Assembly: GCA_965651815.1 (NCBI GenBank)
Contig: CBFGTJ010000111.1
Coordinates: forward strand, 1 to 10,544
Length of the DNA stretch: 10,544 nt
Direction: 5' to 3'
Origin: CBFGTJ01 sp965651815
GTDB lineage: Bacteria > Actinomycetota > Acidimicrobiia > Acidimicrobiales > Microtrichaceae
This document shows, one piece after another, positions 6,276 through 10,544 of this stretch; positions within the stretch are counted from its first letter, which is position 1, and every line of letters begins with the position of its first letter. Both the position numbers and the translations under genes were made by a program. The notes beneath the pieces are model-generated. The model searched no databases. It saw only the letters and a program-made list of their open reading frames with translations, and had not been told where the DNA came from.

Positions 6276-8195
6276 ATGGTCGAACGTCCGCCGGCGGGGA
6301 CGATCCCCGACGCACCAGGCAGCTACCAGTTCAAGGACGCCGACGGACGGGTCATCTACGTCGGCAAGGCGAAGTCGCTGCGGCAGCGGCTCTCGAACTA
6401 CTTCCAGGACCCGCGCCACCTCGCGCCCCGGACCGCGCAGATGGTGCGCACCGCCGCGACCGTCGAGTGGATCCAGGTCCGCAACGAGGTCGAGGCCTTG
6501 ATGTTGGAGTACTCCCTCATCAAGCAGCACCGGCCGCGGTTCAACGTCCGGCTCGTCGACGACAAGAGCTACCCGTTCCTCGCCGTGACGCTCTCCGACG
6601 AGTGGCCCCGGGCGATGGTGATGCGGGGGCGGCGCCGCAAGGGGACCCGCTACTTCGGCCCGTACGCGCACGCGTACGCGATCCGCGAGACCCTCGACGA
6701 GCTGCTGCGCACCTTCCCGATCCGCACCTGCTCCGACGCGAAGCTGCGCCGGCACGAGCGGCTCGGCAAGCCGTGCCTGCTGTACCACATCGAGAAGTGC
6801 TCCGGACCCTGCGTCGGCGAGATCGACAAGGAGTCCTACGACCAGCTCGTCGAGGACCTGATGGAGTTCCTCGACGGGGACACCCAGCCGGTCCTCGACC
6901 GGCTGCACGAGGAGATGGCCGCCGCCGCCGAGCAGCTCGAGTTCGAGCAGGCGGCCCGCATCCGCGACCGGATCGAGACGGTGCGGCGGGCGATCGAACG
7001 CCAACAGATGGTGGGGGATCGCAAGGAGGACGTCGACGTGGTCGGCGTCGCCGAGGACGAGCTCGAGGCCGCGGCCCAGGTGTTCTTCGTGCGCAAGGGC
7101 CGGGTGGTCGGCCGGCTCGGGTTCATCCTCGACAAGGTCATGGACCTGACCCCCGACCAGACGATGGCGGCGGTGCTCGAGCAGCTCTACGGCGACGAGC
7201 CCGCGGTCGGGTACCCCAAGGCGGTGCTGGTGCCGACCCTGCCCGAGGACCAGCACATGTACGAGGAGTTCCTCTCCGAGATGCGGGGGAGCCGGGTGAC
7301 GATCCGGGTCCCGCAGCGGGGCGCGAAGCGCGAGCTGGCCGAGACCGTCGCCAAGAACGCCGCGGAGGCCTTCACCCGCCACCGGCTGCGCCGCGCCTCG
7401 GACCACAACAGCCGGGCCCGGGCGCTCAACGAGCTCCAGGACGCGCTGGGGCTGCCGGAGGCCCCGCTGCGCATCGAGTGCTACGACATGAGCCACCTCC
7501 AGGGCAGCGACTACGTCGGGTCGATGGTCGTGCTCGAGGACGGGCTGCCCCGCAAGTCGGAGTACCGCCGGTTCAAGGTGCACGTGCCGGGCAACGACGA
7601 CTTCGCCGCGATGGAGGAGGTGCTGACCCGGCGGCTCACCGCGTACCTGAAGGACCGGGAGCTGCCGGCGTCCGAGCGCGGCAAGTTCGCGTACCCGCCG
7701 CAGCTGTTGCTGGTCGACGGCGGCAAGGGCCAGCTCGGCGTCGCGGTGCGGGTGCTCGAGGAGTTGGGGCTGCGCGAGGAGATCCCCGTCGCGGCGCTCG
7801 CGAAGCAGTTCGAGGAGGTCTTCGTGCCGGGACGGTCGGAGCCGCTGGAGATCCCGCGTGGGTCCGAGGCGCTGTTCATGCTGCAGCGTGTGCGCGACGA
7901 GTCGCACCGGTTCGCCCTCAGCTACCACCGCCAGCTGCGTGGCAAGCGGATGACGAGCTCGGAGCTGGACGGGATCCCCGGCCTCGGCGAGAAGCGCAAG
8001 CAGCGTCTCGTGAAGGAGCTGGGTGGGATCCGGGCGGTGAAGCGGGCGGACCTCGAGGACCTGCTCGCACTGCCGTGGCTGCCCGACCGGGTGGCGGTCG
8101 CCGTGTACGAGCGCCTGCACGGCCCGCCGTCGTCCACGGCGCGGGCCGGTTCGACGGGAGCCGGATCCGTCGAGGACGCGGGGGTGGCACGGTGA
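6276..8195 (+). CDS. uvrC: UvrABC excinuclease nuclease subunit UvrC
   Basis: UvrC makes both the 3' and 5' incisions around a lesion after UvrA and UvrB have marked it. At 639 residues it is full length. Domains in order: GIY-YIG nuclease with PGSYQF (14-19), IYVGKAKSLRQRL (27-39) and the NEVEALMLE segment (70-78), for the 3' cut; a four-cysteine region C152, C167, C175, C179, matching the iron-sulphur ligand pattern of UvrC; a UVR coiled-coil (about 202-240) that contacts UvrB; an RNase-H-like nuclease for the 5' cut with ECYDMSH (D404), LLVDGGKGQL (D481) and RDESHRFA (D541, H544); and a helix-hairpin-helix pair (about 566-613). Residues 616-639 form a low-complexity Ala/Gly/Ser tail. No ribosome site precedes ATG 6276; a -10-like TAGGTT does. 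The stop overlaps the next gene by GTGA. No key residue appears lost. Confidence 0.98.
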   Translation: MVERPPAGTIPDAPGSYQFKDADGRVIYVGKAKSLRQRLSNYFQDPRHLAPRTAQMVRTAATVEWIQVRNEVEALMLEYSLIKQHRPRFNVRLVDDKSYPFLAVTLSDEWPRAMVMRGRRRKGTRYFGPYAHAYAIRETLDELLRTFPIRTCSDAKLRRHERLGKPCLLYHIEKCSGPCVGEIDKESYDQLVEDLMEFLDGDTQPVLDRLHEEMAAAAEQLEFEQAARIRDRIETVRRAIERQQMVGDRKEDVDVVGVAEDELEAAAQVFFVRKGRVVGRLGFILDKVMDLTPDQTMAAVLEQLYGDEPAVGYPKAVLVPTLPEDQHMYEEFLSEMRGSRVTIRVPQRGAKRELAETVAKNAAEAFTRHRLRRASDHNSRARALNELQDALGLPEAPLRIECYDMSHLQGSDYVGSMVVLEDGLPRKSEYRRFKVHVPGNDDFAAMEEVLTRRLTAYLKDRELPASERGKFAYPPQLLLVDGGKGQLGVAVRVLEELGLREEIPVAALAKQFEEVFVPGRSEPLEIPRGSEALFMLQRVRDESHRFALSYHRQLRGKRMTSSELDGIPGLGEKRKQRLVKELGGIRAVKRADLEDLLALPWLPDRVAVAVYERLHGPPSSTARAGSTGAGSVEDAGVAR

Positions 8196-8911
8196 GCGAC
8201 CCCTGGGACGAGCACGCCGCCTGGTGGCAGCGGGAGTTCACCGACGGCGCGGACCTCGAGTACGTCGAGCAGATCCTCCCCCTCATCGGGATGCACCTGC
8301 CGGCGCGCGGCACGCTGCTCGACGTGGGCTGCGGCGAGGGGCAGGTGTCGCGCCTCGCGGTGAAGCACGGGCTGTCGGCCGTCGGCGTCGACCAGGCCCG
8401 CGCGCAGCTCGCCACGGCGACCGTCCGTGGCGGCGGCCCCGCCTACGCCCAGGCGGACGCGCTGGCCCTGCCCGTCGCCGACGGGTCGGTCGACGCAGCG
8501 GTCGCGTGCCTCGTGCTGGAGCACATCCCCGACCTGGACGGCGCCCTGGCGGAGGTCGGGCGGGTGTTGCGCCCGGGCGGCACCTTCCTGATGCTGATCA
8601 ACCACCCGCTGCTGCAGACCCCCGGCAGCGGCTGGGTCGACGACCAGGTGCTCGACCCGCCCGAGCAGTACTGGAGGGTCGGCCCCTACCTGGTGGAGAC
8701 CGACACCGTGGAGCAGGTCGAGCGGGGCATCCACATCCGCTTCTGGCACCGTCCGCTGTCGCGCTACCTGAACTCGGCGCGGGCGGCGGGCATGGTGCTG
8801 GACCACATGGAGGAGCCCGCGCCGCCGCCCGGGTTCCTCGACCTGGCCGAGGAGTACACCGACTCCGCGGCGATCCCGCGTCTGATGTTCCTGCGGTTCA
8901 GCCGCAGCTGA
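8192..8911 (+). CDS. Class I SAM-dependent methyltransferase, substrate unknown
   Basis: A 239-residue cytoplasmic methyltransferase of the Methyltransf_11 / UbiE-like type. Motif I LLDVGCGEG (42-50) binds SAM, with VGVD (64-67) as the acidic strand-2 end, QADALALPVADGSVDAAVA (87-105) giving motifs II-III, LEHIPD (109-114) and the RVLRPGG turn (124-130). The C-terminal half (about 145-230, with WHRPLSRYLN and aromatic-rich stretches) is probably the substrate lid; I cannot match it to a known substrate. GTG 8192 overlaps the uvrC stop in the GTGA arrangement, so translation is probably coupled and both proteins come from one message. The same frame stays open far upstream inside uvrC, but that part is Arg/Pro/Gly-rich shadow, and SDPWDEHAAWW is a normal N-terminus for this type. 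A role in DNA repair is not shown by the sequence. A hairpin spans the stop codon. Confidence 0.88.
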   Translation: MSDPWDEHAAWWQREFTDGADLEYVEQILPLIGMHLPARGTLLDVGCGEGQVSRLAVKHGLSAVGVDQARAQLATATVRGGGPAYAQADALALPVADGSVDAAVACLVLEHIPDLDGALAEVGRVLRPGGTFLMLINHPLLQTPGSGWVDDQVLDPPEQYWRVGPYLVETDTVEQVERGIHIRFWHRPLSRYLNSARAAGMVLDHMEEPAPPPGFLDLAEEYTDSAAIPRLMFLRFSRS

Positions 8912-8928
8912 ACGGTCCGCCCGGGCGG
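8896..8928. terminator. Tandem hairpins between convergent methyltransferase and propeller genes
   Basis: GTTCAGC (8896-8902) and GCTGAAC (8907-8913) form a perfect 7-bp stem with a CGCA loop, spanning the methyltransferase stop codon. Next to it CCGCCCGGGCGG (8917-8928) is a perfect 12-base palindrome just before the propeller's stop on the other strand. The genes are only 17 bases apart tail to tail, so these are plausible bidirectional termination signals. No T-run is present, and the second element is short as a hairpin. Confidence 0.42.
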
Positions 8929-10320
8929 TCAGCCGGCCGCGGTGCGCGAGTCGTCGAAGACGAGGATCCGGCCGCCGTAGCAGGCGACCCACACGCGCTG
9001 CTCGGTGGGCTCGTAGGTGATGCCGATCGGCTTCGCGTCGGTCTGCACGGTCTGCACCACCGTCATGTCCGAGGTGCGGACCTTGGACATGGTCGAGGAG
9101 TTGTAGTTCACGACGTAGACGGCCTCGCCGTCGGTGGAGATGTCGAGCGAGCGGGGCTGCTCGCCCGTGCGGACCGTACCGACGATGCGGCCGGTCGCCC
9201 GGTCGAGCTTCACCACGGTGCCGTCGCGGTTGTTGCTCACGTACAGGTGGGCACCGTCGGGGGAGAGCACCACGTGGCGCGGGCCTCCACCCGGCGAGGA
9301 GTGGCCGCTGACCGTGAACGTCCGGAGGTCGACCGCGACGAGGCGGTCGGAGCCCATGAGCGCGACGTACGCGGTGCGGCTGTCCGCGGTGACCGCGATC
9401 CCGCGCGGGTAGCGGCCGCCCAGGTCGACCCGGCGGACCTCCCTCCCGGTCCCGGTGTCGATCACCGACAGGTCCCAGGTGCACCAGTTCGTCACCAGCA
9501 CCTTCGACCCGTCCGGGCTGGCCGCGACGTACTTGGGGACCGCGCCGACCGCGATGACGTCGAGGATCTCGAAGGTGGCGACGTCGACCTTGTACAGGTA
9601 GCTGTCGTCGGTGCCGTCGCCCGGTGAGCAGGAGTCCTTGCCCTCGGGCCCGAAGCCGGTGCCGTACATCGAGTAGTTCGAGACCCAGGCGATGGATCCG
9701 TCGGGGCTGAACGCCATCTCGACGGGTGCGCCCTTCGAGGTGCCGGGGTGCCCGGAGATGCCGTACTCGGCGAGGTCGACCGAGTCGGGGATCGTCCTCA
9801 CGAGCGCGCCGTCGGCCCGGAAGACGCTGATCGAGTGCCGGTACATCATGTTCTGCGCGAACAGGATCCCCTGCTCCGACGCGACCACCGACTTGGGGGA
9901 CATCTGCTCGCCGCCGAGGATCTGCACGCGCACGAGGCTCGTGCGGCCCGCGGAGGCCGGCTCGCCCTGCGCGGCGGTGGGCTCCAGCGGCGGGGCCTCC
10001 ACCTCGACCGGCACCGTGGTGGTCGTCGTCTCGGCGGGCTCGGGATCCCCGGACCCGTCGCCGGTGCCGTCACCCGCGGTGCCGGGGTCGGCGGCCTCGG
10101 CGGCGACGACCTCGTCGCTGCCGGAGCCGAACACGGCGCCGAGCACCTTGCTCACCAGGAACCCGGCGAACGCCAGGACCAGCAGCGCCGCGACGCCGAC
10201 GGCGATCCTGCGGCGGACGTAGACGTGGTGGGGCACCTGCGGGGGTCGGGGCGGCCGCCGCACCGGTCGGACACCGGCCTCGGCGGGTCCTCCGGGCCGC
10301 CGGGTCCGGGGGTGGTCCAT
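8929..10320 (-). CDS. Membrane-anchored YVTN-type seven-bladed beta-propeller protein
   Basis: A 463-residue protein of unknown role. The N-terminus (1-38) is rich in Arg and Pro and should stay in the cytoplasm. A single hydrophobic helix at about 39-61 follows, uncleaved by appearance, then an acidic, Pro/Thr/Gly-rich linker (about 66-125) with a run of five Thr. The rest is outside the membrane: seven propeller blades can be traced, beginning near 143, 199, 262, 305, 347, 389 and 431, several with SPDG turns followed by aYVsN- or VWVA-like strands (YVTN/NHL-like). C231, C280 and C447 lie in this exported part, so a disulphide is possible. Such propellers usually bind proteins, glycans or other ligands rather than catalyse, which is inference here. 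ATG 10320 has TATCAT 7 bases upstream and no ribosome site, suggesting a leaderless message. The gene is convergent with the methyltransferase and divergent from rapZ. Confidence 0.88.
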   Translation of the reverse strand: MDHPRTRRPGGPAEAGVRPVRRPPRPPQVPHHVYVRRRIAVGVAALLVLAFAGFLVSKVLGAVFGSGSDEVVAAEAADPGTAGDGTGDGSGDPEPAETTTTTVPVEVEAPPLEPTAAQGEPASAGRTSLVRVQILGGEQMSPKSVVASEQGILFAQNMMYRHSISVFRADGALVRTIPDSVDLAEYGISGHPGTSKGAPVEMAFSPDGSIAWVSNYSMYGTGFGPEGKDSCSPGDGTDDSYLYKVDVATFEILDVIAVGAVPKYVAASPDGSKVLVTNWCTWDLSVIDTGTGREVRRVDLGGRYPRGIAVTADSRTAYVALMGSDRLVAVDLRTFTVSGHSSPGGGPRHVVLSPDGAHLYVSNNRDGTVVKLDRATGRIVGTVRTGEQPRSLDISTDGEAVYVVNYNSSTMSKVRTSDMTVVQTVQTDAKPIGITYEPTEQRVWVACYGGRILVFDDSRTAAG

Positions 10321-10327
10321 CCCGGCG

Positions 10328-10333
10328 ATGATA
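10328..10333 (-). promoter_or_regulatory. Putative -10 element of the propeller gene
   Basis: On the minus strand TATCAT lies exactly 7 bases before ATG 10320, so transcription would start at or within a base or two of the start codon. TATCAT fits the actinobacterial TAnnnT pattern. No Shine-Dalgarno sequence fits in the gap. I see no convincing -35. Confidence 0.5.
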
Positions 10334-10412
10334 GGAACGCCCGGCGACGCCGCCGGACATCCCGTGGCGTGCGCGCCGCGCCGGTTGCGGAGGGGTCGTC
10401 CGGCCCCGCCGG

Positions 10413-10418
10413 TAGCCT
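10413..10418 (+). promoter_or_regulatory. Putative -10 element of rapZ
   Basis: TAGCCT is followed by 6 bases and then ATG 10425, the spacing expected for a leaderless transcript. Its surroundings (CGGTAG then TTCGGG) resemble those of the uvrC -10 box at 6260-6265. The 104-base divergent spacer (10321-10424) also contains a CCGGCG/CGCCGG 6-bp stem with a 4-base loop at 10341-10356, of unknown meaning. Confidence 0.45.
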
Positions 10419-10424
10419 TCGGGC

Positions 10425-10544
10425 ATGGTCGAGTTCGTGGTCGTGACCGGGCTCTCGGGTGCCGGGCGCACCCAGGTGGGCAACACGCTGGAGGACCTCG
10501 GCTGGTTCGTCATCGACAACCTGCCCTCCGAGCTCATCCCGAAG
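10425..10544 (+). CDS. rapZ: RapZ (YvcJ) family nucleotide-binding protein, N-terminal 40 residues (3' truncated by window edge)
   Basis: RapZ family proteins are cytoplasmic P-loop NTPases; in E. coli RapZ adapts a small RNA for decay, while in Gram-positives the YvcJ homologue is a GTPase of less clear role. The 40 visible residues carry the P-loop GLSGAGRT (9-16) and the hallmark LEDLGWFVIDNLP (22-34), which also occurs in E. coli RapZ (ALEDMGFYCVDNLP). The canonical P-loop lysine is arginine (R15). As I recall, actinobacterial homologues such as the M. tuberculosis one also read GLSGAGRG, so this is lineage-typical rather than a defect. The reading frame is open to the end of the window; about 250 further residues are expected, then probably yvcK and whiA. 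ATG 10425 is chosen for its fit to family N-termini; it has a -10-like box and no ribosome site upstream. Confidence 0.93.
   Translation, partial: MVEFVVVTGLSGAGRTQVGNTLEDLGWFVIDNLPSELIPK

Noticed and set aside
6315..6326. UvrC GIY motif reading GSY rather than GIY
   Set aside because: The middle residue varies among UvrC proteins (GVY, GCY and so on); the tyrosine is kept, so it is not a defect.
6027..8120. 697-codon open frame antisense to uvrC
   Set aside because: Low-complexity composition and no recognisable domain; it mirrors uvrC codon bias.
6467..8191. Long upstream extension of the methyltransferase frame inside uvrC
   Set aside because: Out-of-frame shadow of uvrC; the real start is GTG 8192, where the sequence becomes methyltransferase-like.
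10341..10356. CCGGCG/CGCCGG small hairpin in the propeller-rapZ spacer
   Set aside because: A 6-bp GC stem is common by chance here and it is not at a gene end; mentioned only in passing under the rapZ promoter.
1..10544. Defence system, prophage, transposon, CRISPR array or structural RNA gene
   Set aside because: No transposase, integrase, toxin-antitoxin, nuclease-helicase pair, direct-repeat array or tRNA-like fold could be found on either strand.

Overview
The window is very GC-rich (about 70% or more by eye). Its coding frames show strong G/C bias at third codon positions, and it uses GTG as well as ATG starts. The gene set fits a high-GC actinobacterium: a Bacillus-length NadA, a RapZ with the arginine-type P-loop familiar from Actinobacteria, uvrC close to rapZ, and -10 boxes placed almost directly before start codons. 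Acidimicrobiia or a neighbouring class is a reasonable guess, but there is no marker gene here to settle it.

Layout. (1) 2-679: 3' end of uvrA, followed at once by a strong hairpin (688-717). (2) 856-2931 (+): large multi-spanning membrane protein resembling GT-C-type envelope glycan proteins; its start is unclear. (3) 2924-4036 (-): nadA, quinolinate synthase, meeting gene 2 tail to tail with an 8-bp overlap. (4) 4037-4273: divergent control region. (5) 4274-6223 (+): BcsA-like processive glycosyltransferase with a gating loop and a C-terminal PilZ domain. (6) 6276-8195 (+): complete uvrC. (7) 8192-8911 (+): class I SAM methyltransferase overlapping uvrC by GTGA. (8) 8929-10320 (-): membrane-anchored seven-bladed YVTN-type beta-propeller. 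(9) 10425-10544 (+): first 40 codons of rapZ, divergent from gene 8.

How the parts relate. UvrA and UvrC belong to the same nucleotide excision repair pathway, yet here they are separated by about 5.6 kb of envelope and NAD genes. The GT-C-like membrane protein, the cellulose-synthase-like enzyme and perhaps the extracytoplasmic propeller point to cell-surface glycan or envelope work. NadA supplies quinolinate for NAD synthesis. RapZ normally opens the rapZ-yvcK-whiA block, which would lie to the right of the window.

I found no defence system, mobile element, CRISPR array, tRNA or rRNA. The features most worth a second look are: a hairpin that encloses both the ribosome binding site and the start codon of the PilZ glycan synthase; that synthase standing without a visible BcsB partner; the translational coupling of uvrC to an uncharacterised methyltransferase; and a recurring leaderless-style promoter arrangement.
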